From Azolla caroliniana (lineage: Eukaryota > Polypodiophyta), in contig JBHGNT010000005.1 of NCBI GenBank assembly GCA_043228905.1, positions 5,766,001-5,830,000 of the forward strand: a stretch of 64,000 nucleotides of DNA, in the 5' to 3' direction. The notes under the pieces were generated by a model. It was not told where the DNA came from. It saw only the letters and a program-made list of their open reading frames with translations, and did no database searches. How positions within the stretch are numbered: the first letter of the stretch is position 1; the number at the start of each line of letters is the position of its first letter. Positions 1 to 14,547 of the stretch are shown in pieces. Both the position numbers and the translations under genes were made by a program.

Positions 1-344
1 AGTCAAGATATATTAGTGCCTTCTTCTTCAATCATTCTTACTTTTGCTAATAGTTTCAACATGTGATTGAAATTAATAACATCTCTGGTTTGAGCCTCTG
101 GTGGCATACCTCTTTCTCTAAAATTGATAAAATCAGTTAACATGCCATTCAAATTAAATGCATGTATGATGGTTCAAGTATCTACTGGCGTAGCACTTTC
201 TTTGAAATTGTTGTAATCAGCCCATTCATCACAAGCTTTCTGTAGGTTAAGATGGGGTTCAGGATCACATGAAAATACTTTAGGTAAAGGTTACATAAAC
301 ATGCGTACGATAATGCAACCAGATATGCATCTATGATCCAATCT
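1..344 (-). other. Unidentified degenerate reading frame left of the gap
   Basis: On the - strand this stretch reads as protein-like sequence broken by two stop codons, including the string KACDEWADYNNFKES and later GMPPEAQTRDVINFNH. The amino-acid composition looks coding rather than random, but I do not recognise the family. It may be a decayed transposon gene or an exon of a neighbouring gene. The piece is cut by the window edge and by the adjacent run of Ns. Confidence 0.25.
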
Positions 345-444
345 NNNNNNNNNNNNNNNNNNNNNNNNNNNNNNNNNNNNNNNNNNNNNNNNNNNNNNNN
401 NNNNNNNNNNNNNNNNNNNNNNNNNNNNNNNNNNNNNNNNNNNN
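345..444. other. Assembly gap of 100 N
   Basis: Exactly 100 consecutive Ns, the usual placeholder for a scaffold join of unknown size. The first exon of the GPAT9 gene could lie in or beyond it. Confidence 0.99.
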
Positions 445-832
445 AACCAATTGAGATTCAATCAGCAGAGATGTTGTCTGCAAAATCTGCAGATATAACT
501 TTGAGGTAACTGTCTGTTTTTCCTCAGATCATAACAGGTAAAGAACATTTTCAAACAATTGTGACTGTATTCTTCTGGGAACTGCCTCAGGGAAAGAGAA
601 GATGCATTTTTATTAGATCCTTCTGCATCAGAAGTTGACCTATACCAACTGGGCATTGGAAGCCTTCAAAATTCATGTGCTCCACAAGGAAAGAAAGTTC
701 TTCTGTATCCTCATTCTGATGTTGAGAAATGTCAAAATGCTTGTCATAGAATGTAGATGCATGTTTTTGTCAAAATGATGGTTGTAAATGAGAAAATACT
801 ATCACAACATTTGAATTCTTAAATGTTTCTAG
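445..832 (+). other. Unassigned sequence upstream of the first visible GPAT9 exon
   Basis: No exon matching the expected GPAT9 N terminus is visible here. An open + strand frame at about 565-750 contains LLDPSASEVDLYQLG and looks protein-like, but I cannot assign it. The sequence just before 833 ends in a pyrimidine-rich splice acceptor (TTTCTAG), so at least the right part is probably intron. Confidence 0.35.
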
Positions 833-3800
833 GCGTGAGCTGCTAGATATTTCTCCTGTTTTGACTGAGGCAGCCAGTGCTATAATTGATGTGAGCAATG
901 TTTCCTTTATTTGGATAGAAAGCCTCTTAAGCTTCAAGTTAACGTTATATTTATGATGAAACACAGGATACATTTACGAGGTGTTTCAAATCAAATCCAC
1001 CTGAACCATGGAATTGGAACCTTTATTTATTTCCTCTTTGGTGTCTGGGGGTGATTGTGCGTTATCTGATTCTTTTCCCAATCAGGTGCGAGAAATCTAT
1101 TGTGCAAACCATGAAAATTAAATTTTTTGATCATATAGGAGATCAGTTGGCTATAGTGTACTTGATATGCAATGAAGCACAGGCACAGTGGTTAAAATTT
1201 AACTATTACATGAAATAAATAATTGGTTAAGTAGCATAACTGTTCCCTTATTGTCAATACAGAGAAAAATCTGTTTTTTTACAATTGAAAACTACTATTT
1301 CAGGTGAGCCTTTTTCATTCAAGGGTTCACTTGATAGTTGTTTTTGTAAGTTCAACTCTTGGTTTGGTCTTATGAATGAATGCATATGTATATCTTGATG
1401 TCTTTGACATCTCATTTGACACAACCAAAACCTTGAGCTTCATGGTTGCATTGAACAACTTGCACTGTAATGCTTAAGCTCATTGAACTCTCGAAGTTTC
1501 TAAACATTATAAAAATTCTCATGGAAACCATCTAGAAAATCCTTAACCTCCACTGGAGTCTGACTTAACCTCCCACTTCTCTATTTAACTAGTTTTCTGT
1601 TGCCATAGGCAATAATTACCATCATAATGCATCCTATCCTGTCTTTTTGCTCGATGGTCATGCTAATCACCCTACACCATCCTTAGGTGAGCATATATGT
1701 TTTATGCTATTAATACTAGCAGCCATCAGGACATCATCTTTGTTGTCCAGAATCCATCCTTGTATTTAAATCTGTACATTCATTTACAATATTCCAGAAT
1801 CCAATCCTTGTCGATTTGCTTCAGCTTTTTGCATGAATTTGGAGCTGTGCTTGTAAGACTCTTAGATCCATGCCAAAACTAAGCGCAGATTGCTCTAAAA
1901 TATGTGACTTCAAGACCCCCTTGAATCAATCCAAATAATTCAAAGAATAACCCCTAATACAAAAGCAATAGGACCACCGATAATTCTTTTCAGTTCGATG
2001 GGGCTTTCCTGCATCCATTTTTGCAACAGGAGGTGGAGACAGAAGATCAAGGAAGTAGGATTTGATCTTCTGACTTCAATAACATAGCCACCCAACCTTA
2101 CTAGACCAGCTTCCCCGCCCTTGGAAAACCAACTATTGAGTAGGCAAAAATAAGCAAAAATATATGGTTAAGATGGGAATTCCAAGTCACATCAACCAAA
2201 TGTTAGGTGCAAGGGTCATTGCTATGCTCTAGAATTATGCTGCTGCCATGCATGCTATGAACACCTTCCTTTCAAAAAACTGACACTTTCTTCTTTTTAT
2301 CACTCTCTTTACTCGACATGCAATTGAAAGAAATGAGGACAAAATCAATTTTCTCCCAATAGTCGTGTACAATGGAGAAGTTTGGGTGCCTTGCTTTCAC
2401 AGCAAGAGAAGAGAGCCACTCGTTGAACGAGATGGGCTTGAGCAAAACTTTATGATGGCTGGCAGAAAATGGAACTATACCAACAATCCTGGGGTTTTTC
2501 TCCAAAGTAGTGATTCTTGGAAAGATTGTGGTAACTAGCAACAAAAGGAAACACCTGATACTGTGGATGGAGCTGAACCCTGTAATGAGTATGAACATAT
2601 AGATGACGTGGATGAACCCACCACTCTCTTGTGTACAGTGATGGCACATGAGAAGGACTACTCTTAAAGTGTTAAAGCGGGATTACGTGCCAACTGATGT
2701 ACGTAATTATGGCATCGCATCGGAGTACGTAAAAACACTCATTAGAAGTTGTGGTTGCCAAATGGTGTCGAATGTCGGCCCGAATGAAGGTTTGGGAGCG
2801 AGCATGGCCAAATATAACAAGACCCTACCCATAGAAGTAATCAAGTTAGAAACCCACCAGTTAGATGATGCGCTCATGGATTTGCAAACCAAGTATCACA
2901 CACACGTAAAGAAAGGAGTCAACGTGGGTATGCGCGTGACTAGGTATAGTTGTCATCATGCTGGGATATCTCAACTTGCGTCTAATTCCACTCGACGATG
3001 CAGGTGCACACCCCGATGTGAGTGTACATTCCATGTGGACAATAGAATGAATGACCGGGTTGACAATGAGACACTGACCATTTCAATATATGGACCTCAT
3101 AGTGGTCATGTACCATGTAGTAGGTCGGATGTTACCATTTGCCAGCACACCCCAATGCCATAAGTCGTTGCAAAGATGACCTATTTGATGTTGGGTGTGC
3201 AAGGCATGTGGCACAAATGAGCATGCATAAGAAAGCATATCATAAGTCCAAGGCTATTCCATTAGAGCTTGTTAGCTATAGGTTCTTTATGATACCAAAG
3301 GAGGTTCATAACATGGCAAATAGGTTAAATTTGGGAGTGCCATGTTAGAGGTTGATTGTTCTTTGATGATGCAAGATGGCAATGCACTCCGAGATCTTGG
3401 GCAAGTGGCTCATGTTCAACCCTACTTGCCTAGTGAACTATGATCTCCCGCTAGACAACCATTTATCTTGATACTTAAAAATCAATGGATGTTGGAAATG
3501 TGTGAGCGGTTGACCCAAAAACAACTCTTGGGCAATCAACTCGACATTTAAAACAAACCAATTCGGGCTACCATTATATGCAGTTGTTGCCCCCAACGCC
3601 ATGGGAATTGGGATCCTGCTATGGTAGATGCTTTGTAGTTCTGATAAGGGGTCAAACCATGAGCAAGTCACATTAGAAACTTGCTTGAGAGTCATATTCA
3701 CAAGGATGCCCACGATGAGGCCAAATGCGATAATGATTGATAAATGTTGGACATCATATAATGCCATAACTAATGTGGTTGCAACCATAGTTCTAGCCAT

Positions 3801-3931
3801 ACGTCCCATTCGTGTCATACTCAAACGCCAATATTCGTATCATACTCATATGTGAAAAGGCTTCAAGTATGATTGAAATCCATACGTGGTACATAGATAT
3901 ATAGATATGGTGTATATGGTGTACATAGTGT

Positions 3932-3964
<33 letters not shown>

Positions 3965-4144
3965 CGTGTGTGGTCTGGAGAGAGAAGCCCTGTTTTGCAT
4001 GTGTGAGGAGACCGTGGTTGAGTGTATATCTAGACTCTAGAGAGAGAGAGAGAGAGAGGAGCTATGGGTTTTGTCTGTGTGAGGGAGTGTGTAATATGTA
4101 TATTAGATATCTAGATTTTGTAGAGAGAGATCTGTCAGTTCTCC

Positions 4145-4204
<60 letters not shown>

Positions 4205-6674
4205 TCAAACGTCACTTCTATTCACAAAGAATTATGAATATAACAGATAGGTGGCAGGTCAGTGGGGTTTATTAGTCAAAATGGGTATTCTCTTGTGTAC
4301 AGTGATGGCACATGAGAAGGACAACTTCCTACATGTATGATCAGATGGATTTTCATTGGCCTCATTCTTAGTTACATCGATAGTCATCTTTCACATGGCA
4401 CACAATGTAAGGTTGGGCAGATCCACATCTTATCATGTCAATTGTGGATGTAGATAGAAATATTTGATGGTCTGCATTGGAAAGGCCGTTGTCTTTGCCA
4501 GTTATGCCATGAGCTCTGCAAACAACAAGATAGGTGGCAGGTCAGTGGGGTTTATTAGTCAAAACGGGTATGACCACATGGGATGTGGGTCTCTTGCCAT
4601 ATCTTAGAAAGATCAAGCCATCATTACTCGTCACAGAAGGTATATGCAAGATTATAGGAACCCCATCTCTCTTTAACATATCCAATGAGGGGAATTGTGA
4701 GGGTAAACCACGGTATAAATAAGGTCATAGATATATCTAGGAAAAGATCAGCTCATTTCACCATCTTACTAAGCCCATGCAGAGTATTTCCTCCGGTGCA
4801 TTTCTTGCATCACTTAATATATCCTAATGGTGAACACAATTATAATTCATTCTTGCGGAGCCAGATTCTGGTTAGGGGCGTTTATCCTTGAGTAACTTTA
4901 TGAGTTATTATAAAATGCTGTAATTGAAATTTGAATAGAGAATCTTCTCTGCATGGATACTAATGTTCATGTTTTGTTGTTGGTTATGCAGAGTAGTACT
5001 TCTTGCAGCAGGTTGGGTGGTATTCCTTGCATTATTTATACCAATTCATTCGATATTGAGAGGGCATGATCACGTACGACAAATGCTGGAGGTTCATGCC
5101 ATACTTTCTACACTTCTCTTTGGGAGTCTACATTCTAATTAAGATGGATATTCATTTGCTACCATCAAATATCCATTTGCAAATAAGATTCTATATTGGA
5201 GTCTGAAAATCCTAACTATACTATGATCTGATTTTGCAGATTGTACAATAATGGGATAATTTGGCAGAATGTATGCTTATGTTAACTTGATTATCATTTG
5301 TGCTGAATAATGATTACAGAGAGGATTGGTGGAATTTATATGTGGTGTCTTTGTGGCATCGTGGACTGGTGTAGTTAGGTATCATGGACCCCGACCAAGC
5401 AGGCGACCAAAACAAGTGGGAACATTGTGTTTTTGGTGAATTTTCTTTATACTAGTTAATGAAACAAAAACTAACCATATAAACTCTAATTGCAGGTGTT
5501 TGTTGCTAATCACACATCCATGATTGATTTCATCATCTTAGAGCAAATGACTGCCTTTGCCGTTATCATGCAAAAACATCCTGGGTGGGTTGGTAAGTCT
5601 AACATCCCCATGTGAGTCTCCCTATTGAACATGATTTCAATATGTCAGCAGCCTAGCAGGTCAGAATCTGATGCAAATATGCTCATCCAGGTTTATTGCA
5701 GACAACAATTTTAGAATCTCTTGGGTGCATATGGTTCAACAGAACAGAGGCAAAAGACCGTGAAATAGTAGCAAAGAAGTCTGTGTAGAGGAACTCTGTG
5801 TTTTTTTACCTAAATTGCCTAGATTCTGATTATATTGAGGTTCATGCAGAATTAAGCAACACATTGAAGACCCGGATAAAAACCCTTTGCTTATATTTCC
5901 GGAAGGTACTTGTGTGAACAATGCGTACACTGTGATGTTTAAAAAGGTAATATATTTGCATTGTTGGAACCTAAAGACCTTCTCAGTAAATAATAATGCA
6001 CGCAAAATGAATATCCTGCATGATTGCGAAGGATCTCTTTTGCAAATCTATTGATTCTATTCTGTTTAGGGTGCCTTCGAATTGGGATGTGCGGTATGTC
6101 CAATTGCGATAAAGTACAACAAAATATTTGTTGATGCTTTTTGGAATAGCAAGAAGTAGGTCATTGTGTTTTATTCTGTCCATTCTGTACGAAATGGATT
6201 GAATTGCCAAATCTAGACAATGATGAAAGCTGGGTTGATTTTAGTGCAGACAATCTTTCACGATGCATTTGGTACAGTTGATGACCTCATGGGCTGTAGT
6301 ATGTGATGTTTGGTATATGGAGCCACAAATATTGCAACCATCAGAAACTCCTATTGAGTTTTCAGAAAGGTCACTTTTTCTTACATCATATATACTCTTG
6401 GAGGAACATGTTGTAAGACTTGATATGATATATATGTTTGTATTTGGTTTGATTTCCAGAGTTCGTGATATGATTGCGAAAAGAGCGGGCATAAAAAAGG
6501 TTCCATGGGATGGATACTTAAAGTATTATAGGCCAAGTCCAAAACTTACGGAGAAGCAGTAAGTTCCCTTGTGATGATAATAAGAAAAATTGTTAAATAA
6601 ATCTACGCTCTAATAGTAGGATTGCATGCAGACAACAGCATTTTGCAGTCTCAATGCTACCATACCTGGAGTAG
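833..6674 (+). CDS. GPAT9: Glycerol-3-phosphate acyltransferase 9, 5'-incomplete, 11 visible exons
   Basis: ER-membrane sn-1 acyltransferase that starts glycerolipid and triacylglycerol synthesis from glycerol-3-phosphate and acyl-CoA. Exons by splice sites: 833-890, 967-1085, 4992-5091, 5320-5415, 5496-5592, 5691-5784, 5850-5946, 6070-6155, 6250-6369, 6460-6558 and 6632-6674. All phases match and encode about 335 residues; plant GPAT9 is about 376, so roughly 40 N-terminal residues lie outside or in the gap. Visible hallmarks are RELLDISPVLTEAA, NPPEPWNWN, two hydrophobic segments (in the 967-1085 and 4992-5091 exons), acyltransferase motif I NHTSMID, motif II GCIWFNRTEAKDR, motif III FPEGTCVNN and motif IV VCPIAIKY. 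All catalytic motifs are intact. The donor at 5785 (GTAGAG) is the least certain junction. The 3.9-kb intron 1086-4991 contains a MULE relic. Confidence 0.93.
2648..3850 (+). pseudogene. Decayed Mutator-like (FAR1/ZSWIM-type) transposase inside a GPAT9 intron
   Basis: Protein-like + strand sequence runs over about 1.2 kb in several frames. The first 171 codons (2648-3163) include a Cys/His-rich module, RRCRCTPRCECTFHV, followed by GPHSGH. Further right the pieces YAVV, NAMGIGIP and, at 3628-3780, CSSDKGSNHEQVTLETCLR and NAIMIDKCWTSYNAI resemble the RNase-H-like MULE transposase core of plant FAR1/ZSWIM-related proteins, where an MID-containing acidic strand follows a G-I-P segment. Stops and frameshifts break it, so no product is expected. 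The assignment rests on pattern memory of the family; the N-terminal half is less certain than the core. Confidence 0.55.
3937..4202 (+). repeat. (GT)n and (GA)n microsatellite cluster
   Basis: A short (TG)n run at about 3929-3940 is followed by (GA)n tracts near 3945-3965 and 4040-4057 and a 54-bp tract at 4148-4201, all within a GPAT9 intron. Confidence 0.95.
4245..4570 (+). repeat. 43-bp direct repeat pair adjoining the previous repeat
   Basis: The sequence starting AGATAGGTGGCAGGTC at 4245-4287 recurs with one mismatch at 4528-4570. The first copy directly abuts the right copy of the 34-bp repeat, so two separate duplication junctions meet at about 4287. Confidence 0.85.
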
Positions 6675-7222
6675 GCATATGCACAGTTTGGTTACTTGGG
6701 TTCATGATCAGATTCTATTTTAATATTCTTGACCCTTCTATACTTTAATGTAAAGATCTGTGTATCAAATGAATGATACATCCTTGGACTGTTCATCATG
6801 ACAGTTCATGGGATATAGAATAAGAGGTGAAATGTTCAGTCTGGATTCATTTTTCCAACCTTCACGCTAAGTTTATGTTCAAGCTGCACGACTTCAACGT
6901 CCCATTATTTTTTCTGTTTTAATGTTTTCACTCTGCGTCTGCTACATGATTTTCATAATTTTTTTTATGCTTGATCAAAGTTGAGCTCCTATCACATGAA
7001 AATTAAGATTTTATATGAAAGCCTTAAAAAGTTTTATCTGTAATCCCATCCCAACTAAGGGGGTTTTATTATCATAAATATGTGAAAGGTGTCCACTGCA
7101 TTGTAATTTCTTTTGAGGTTGTCACAACTTCATGCCCAACCTTCTGTTGGATAGGTGCAAATAACATTGGCCTTGCTTCTCCCATCTCATCATTAAGCAT
7201 TCCATGATTTAAAAGAAATGTG

Positions 7223-7280
7223 AAACATCAAACTCAAGACTATTTTAAGATATATTAAAATAGTCTTGAGTTTGATGTTT
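7223..7280. repeat. Perfect 26-bp inverted repeat with 6-base loop
   Basis: The left arm 7223-7248 (AAACATCAAACTCAAGAC...) and the right arm 7255-7280 are exact reverse complements around the loop GATATA. Such an uninterrupted arm could be a small foldback element or a young inverted duplication. A precursor RNA would fold into a perfect stem, but nothing shows that it is transcribed. Confidence 0.9.
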
Positions 7281-7730
7281 CTTATGAGATTATGAAGATT
7301 GTTTTCTTATTGAATATAGGAATTTGTGTTCTTGTTAATATTACTTGGTTCAGTTACCAATTGCTCTCTAACAATGGTTAATTGCTAGTTTAGATTCTTA
7401 TTAGGAAGCAAGCATATATTGGAAGCTTAATTTGCACTAGTTAGAGGTTGAATTATGTGCCTAGTCTGAAATTTTATGAATCTAAAACTTGATGAATTGT
7501 GTCCATGGGTGGTTGCTTGTATTTCAATGATTGCACATCTAGGTTTGAAGTAGTCGATATTGTTTGTGTGATTTAATCATGTGCTCAATGTACTTTGAAA
7601 GCCTCATTCTTCATAAATGTATGTGGACTTCCAATTCGACATAGGTATACTCAACATTAAGATTGAGAAATGAAGATGTCCATAACAAATAGCATATGTA
7701 CATTGTGTATGCCTCGTTTAAGTTCCTTTT

Positions 7731-8146
7731 ATGATGGTCAATGTTGTATCCTGAAATCATGATTAAGCTCATCACACATGAGAACACGTGAACAGAAACA
7801 AACATAGGGCAAAATTGCTCTTTTAATATCCCTAGATGATGGTCAATGTTGTATCCCAAAATCATGATTAAGCTCATCATATTTAAGAACACGTGAATGG
7901 AAACAAACATAGGGCAAAAATGCTCTTCTATTATATTCCAGCACAAAATAATTACAACAGTGACACTATTTTGACAAAACTAAAACATGCTTAGATGATG
8001 GCCAATGATGTATCCCAAAATCATGATTAAGCTCATCACACATAAGAACACGTGAACAGAAACAAACAAAGGGCAAAAATGCTCTTATATTATGTTCCAA
8101 CACAATATTACAACAGTCCCAATATTTTGACAAAACTAAACATGAG
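7731..8146 (+). repeat. Diverged tandem repeat, three copies
   Basis: A unit beginning GATGATGGTCAATGTTGTATCC recurs from about 7731, 7835 and 7994. The last two copies are full (about 159 bp); the first is partial (about 103 bp). Copies differ by scattered substitutions and small indels. Confidence 0.85.
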
Positions 8147-8943
8147 TTGGGACTAGTTGAGATAGCTCCAAAAACAATTTGAGGGAGAGAGAGCACCACC
8201 ACACTCCTTTGAGCAAAATCTATGAATCTAAAAATGAGGGGTGAATCCCGTCAAAGGCGAAATATGGTTGTTGGGTGGTCCCTTGGGACTACCTGTTGGG
8301 ATAGACCGTGGCAGCACCTCGTTTGGGACTATCGGGCTCATTGGTGGGTCTAGTAAAACACGAATGGCCTGGTGCTTTTACTAAGTCTAGCCTACTACTA
8401 TGTAATGCTTCCACACAACTCGAGGGTTTTCATTGCCTTCCACATTTGCCAATGTTCTACATTTTGGGTGCATTGTTACCTTCGTTATCATGGTTAGCAA
8501 TCAACAATAGTTCCGTCTTGTTTGGAAGTCTCAAAGTCAAATCGTTTGAAACCGAATTGTTTAAATTTTATGAAACCTAAACCAAAACAATTCAAACAAG
8601 ACCATTTGAGGAATTTACAAGCTCAAACCAAATGGTTCATGAGACCTATAAACAACTAAGTTGTTAGCCCACAGTTTCATTGTTTGGATTTTACATTGTA
8701 CACTAAATTTTTTAAGAAAGAAAACTAGAACATAAGTTGTTTTTTAGGATTTAAGGTTAAAAAAAAATCATGCATTAAAACCCTTCGTAATGGTTGGAAG
8801 TTGATAGAATTCGAGGCTCGAAATTGCACATTCAAAAAGCGATTCATTTACAAATCACCTTTTATTATTATTATAATGAATGAAACATCCATCAAAGACA
8901 TTAGTCAATAATTGGGCCCACCCTATAATATGACCACAAAATG

Positions 8944-8944
<1 letters not shown>

Positions 8945-8978
<34 letters not shown>

Positions 8979-9088
8979 TGCCCAGGTGGATGTAGCTCAG
9001 TTAGGAAGGTTGCCCAATGGAGACCAGGTGGTCATGGGTTCAACCCCTACGTTCCACAGTGGCATCTAGTGAAATAGAGATATATATG

Positions 9089-9146
<58 letters not shown>

Positions 9147-9434
9147 GCCAAGGCACAATAGTGTTATCGACTTACCACTAGGGTAAGCTAATTACGATAA
9201 AAAGAGAGAGAGAGAAAGATCTATTAATGTCTTCTTACTAAACATGTGTTATAGTCATATGTATGAACAATGATGTATGGTCCTGGTCATGTTTGAACTC
9301 GAGACCTCGAGAACAAATGTTTAATACATGAACTCGAGACCTCGAGAACAAATGCATTAAATAGTTGAGCTAGAGAGAGAGAGAGAGAGAGGCCAATGAG
9401 AAGAATCGAGAACAAATGCATTAAACAGTTGAGC

Positions 9435-9480
<46 letters not shown>
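8945..9480 (+). repeat. (GA)n microsatellite-rich block upstream of DHAR
   Basis: GA tracts lie at about 8945-8975, 9094-9143, 9372-9391 and 9436-9479. A short unit containing AGAACAAATGCATTAAA, AGTTGAGCTAGAGAGAG and GGCCAATGAGAAGAAT is duplicated between about 9345-9405 and 9408-9495, apparently with expansion of the GA tract. Confidence 0.9.
8985..9060 (+). mobile_element. tRNA-derived SINE-like sequence
   Basis: The sequence has a pol III A-box-like string (TAGCTCAGTTAGGAAGG) and a B-box-like string (GGGTTCAACCCC) about 40 bp apart, as in a tRNA gene. The acceptor arm pairs only partly and the anticodon arm does not fold properly, so a functional tRNA is unlikely. A tRNA-derived SINE head followed by a (GA)n-rich tail fits better. 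No target-site duplication could be defined. Confidence 0.4.
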
Positions 9481-9594
9481 CCAATGAGAAGAATGTGAAT
9501 GTGGGCGAATTCATTGCTCCCCTCTGAATCTAGTCTATGTGTATGTCCACATTCATTGCTCTGTTCTGCTCAGCATTTAATATACTCTGCCCTA

Positions 9595-9788
9595 AACCCT
9601 GCCCTGCTCCCCCTCCCCCCCCCTCCTTCCACCACTTTCTCGTGTGCACCCTCTCCTTCTCCTCCTTCATCCTCACTCTTCTGTTAGAGAGACAGACAGA
9701 CAGACAGACAGAGAGTGAGACAGAGAGGTCACTTGGTTTGCTTCGGAACAGATTCTTCCCATCGCAATCCAACGCCCATAGATAAGCC
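9595..9788 (+). promoter_or_regulatory. CT-rich 5' leader of DHAR
   Basis: C/T-rich sequence (TGCTCCCCCTCCCCCCCC and CTCTCCTTCTCCTCC) followed by (GACA)n at about 9689-9710 lies directly before the DHAR start codon. Pyrimidine-rich leaders of this kind are common in plant 5' UTRs. No convincing TATA box was seen in the 200 bp upstream. Confidence 0.4.
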
Positions 9789-12308
<2,520 letters not shown>

Positions 12309-13977
12309 ATCATCTCATTACTCACTATTCCTTACATTGCAGTTTAATTTTTCTAGCTTATTGCTGTAGTGGGACCAATTTGCAATATTTTCTAGCATTA
12401 TTAATGAAAATATAACTCTTTGGTGCATATGATATATTGTTTATTTCTCTTATCTGGTTGACATGGGGGACAACAGTATATACATTCTGGAGTGTAAGTG
12501 TTAGGTAAAAAAACTCTTAGTGCTGTGTAGGAGATTGAAGATGACAAACATTACATGATAAATGGAAGGCAGTGACGGAAATTTGATTAGAGCTTTCAAG
12601 TATAATGGAAGACAGTGAAGGGATTTTTTTGTGGTATTTTTGACTGGGTACACAGGTTGAAACATTCTAACGTGTATGGTTTTGTTTATGTAGATAGATA
12701 GAAACACAAAATTGAGAGGTTGGTATGCTTAATTAGAAATAAATCTCTAAAGCTCAAAAAACAAAATTAGAGACATTCAAGTCCCATTAGTTATCTTTAA
12801 AGATCCAAGGATTCATTTATTTCTATACATTTTTTAGTGGAAGTCCTCCTTATATCTTTTTGATGAGAAGTCCTGAAAGTTGTGTGAAACTGTCTTTGTT
12901 AAGAAACAATTGACATGACTTGGTTTGCAATTGTGTTATGTGCTTGGTAATGACATTCCTGCTCTCTTCAAGGTCAAGCTCATTGTTTGCAGAGTGACAT
13001 GGTATATCATGGTAAGTCCACTATTGGTTCTACTCTTAGGGCGGAGTAGCAAATGGTGAAGCTTGAGACTTCCAATAAAAACTTTTCTGGGATGTCACCT
13101 TATATACAATTCAAACTTTAAGAGGTGAGGCATCAATGCCCATAGGTTTACTGAAGTGATGGAAAACATTACCTTGTTCCAGTTATTGATGTTGCCATTG
13201 AAGATCAAACAAGTGTCTTTTAGTGTATCAGATAAACATAACCTACATTTAATGTGCATTCTTGACACCAAGGAAAACGTAATCCTCAATTCAATTGCTA
13301 TAGTTATGTTATTTATTGACCAAATGTTCCATCCATGAACATGACAAAATCATTTGCCAATACTTCAGCAATCAATTTATCTCCTTGATGGGGAAGCAAG
13401 TTTTGGTATTGTCGATGCCCTTGAATATGAAATATGTGTTTGATGGTGCATCATATAAGCACAAACTGCATTTGATATGCATTGATGACACCAAAAGGAA
13501 TGTATTCCTTATTTCAATGGCTGTAGCTATGTTGTTGATAAAAGCTTCCATGACCAGAGTCATTTGCCAATGCCCAAGCAAGTCCAACAATTCCCTAAGA
13601 TTATACCAAGTGAATCACCAAACAAAAATGGTCTCAATTAGAATCCTTGTTGTACATATCATATCAAATGTATCACCTTGGTCACTCCCATTCAAAGTAA
13701 CTTGCGACACAATACCTAACCCCAAGTTGAAATTGAGGCTTGACATCCTTGCACCAAAACTCTTTGAGACTTAAGTTGGGCAATAAAGAGCTACCTTATA
13801 TCGTCATATACATAGTTTGATGTTTGGATGCTTAATCCATTACTATTTTGTACACCCAAAATATTGTGAAAGATTTCTCTACATGTAATAAATCCATACT
13901 ACATAGGGTAGAAAACACATGATATCACCTTTAGAAGTTCTTTTAATTTGCTTTGATATCACAATCCATCCATTTAT
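12309..13977 (+). repeat. Intergenic DNA with a diverged direct repeat
   Basis: No gene recognised. Two diverged copies of a roughly 160-bp unit lie at about 13172-13330 and 13388-13552; both keep a frame reading like (H)KLHL.C.DTK.NV..SIA.AML. A 152-codon open frame spans the second copy but resembles no protein I know. Confidence 0.5.
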
Positions 13978-14547
13978 GGGGCTGCAGCTAACAATCGGCA
14001 ACAATTCAGTTCGGTTCGGTTCGGTTTGAGAGGGTCCAAACCAGTTTGGAACCGAACCGTTTAATTTTTTTGAAACCTGAACCTAACCGAACTGAACCGC
14101 GAAACTGTTAAACCGAACCGTTAAACATTTTTCAAACCGTTAAACCATTAAACCGTAAAAACCGCAGTTTCGTGGTTTAGTTTCGGTTTTCAACATAGGT
14201 CAATTTTTTTATTTTTTATTTTTTATTTTTTAAAATTTATAATATTTCATTATTTAGAATTTAAAATTTTTTTTAGATGTTCCTAAAATGTGAGAATAAG
14301 GTGTAAAAATGAAAAAGTTGTTTAAAAAAAAAATTTAAAAAATTTTAAAAAATAAAAAATAAAAACCGTTAAACCGTTTAAACCGCGGTTTTTGACTGTT
14401 GAAACCAAACCGAACCGTTAAAAAAAACCTAAACTTGAACTGAACCGAACCGAACTGAACCGTTGAAACCGTTAAGATGTTAAACCGCGGTTTCGCGGTT
14501 CGGTTCGATTCAAACCGAACCGTTGCCGATTGTGAGCTATAGCACCC
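13978..14547. mobile_element. Non-autonomous hAT-like MITE rich in GGTTCGGTT motifs
   Basis: The 570-bp segment starts GGGGCTGCAGCTAACAATCG and ends with an imperfect inverted copy (...CGATTGTGAGCTATAGCACCC). Both ends carry dense GGTTCGGTT/AACCGAACC arrays around an AT-rich centre. This architecture is common among plant hAT-type MITEs. No 8-bp target duplication is visible, so the superfamily call is tentative. Confidence 0.6.

Larger units (their letters stand above)
2625..4322 (+). repeat. 34-bp exact direct repeats bounding the MULE relic
   Basis: The 34 bp at 2625-2658, beginning TCTCTTGTGTACAG and ending GAGAAGGAC, recur exactly at 4289-4322. They bracket about 1.63 kb that contains the transposase relic and a (GA)n tract. 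The repeat is far longer than a MULE target-site duplication (about 9 bp), so it more likely reflects a segmental duplication or break repair. Confidence 0.85.
6675..8944 (+). other. GPAT9-DHAR intergenic DNA, no gene seen
   Basis: AT-rich sequence with short, scattered open frames and no recognisable protein. It holds the perfect hairpin at 7223-7280 and a diverged three-copy tandem repeat at 7731-8146. The first few hundred bases are the likely GPAT9 3' UTR. Confidence 0.6.

Noticed and set aside
7731-8146. CRISPR-like array
   Set aside because: Only three long, diverged copies with unequal spacing in plant intergenic DNA.
8985-9060. Functional tRNA gene
   Set aside because: A and B boxes are present, but the acceptor and anticodon stems do not pair well, so it is treated as a SINE-like relic.
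9285-9360. SINE relics with GAGGTCTCGAGTTC-like B boxes (also near 18350-18420 on the + strand and 49760-49835)
   Set aside because: Only the B-box-like end is recognisable, with no tail or TSD, so they are not listed as separate mobile elements.
13316-13774. 152-codon open frame on the + strand
   Set aside because: It overlaps a diverged tandem repeat in AT-rich DNA and shows no domain or splice context.
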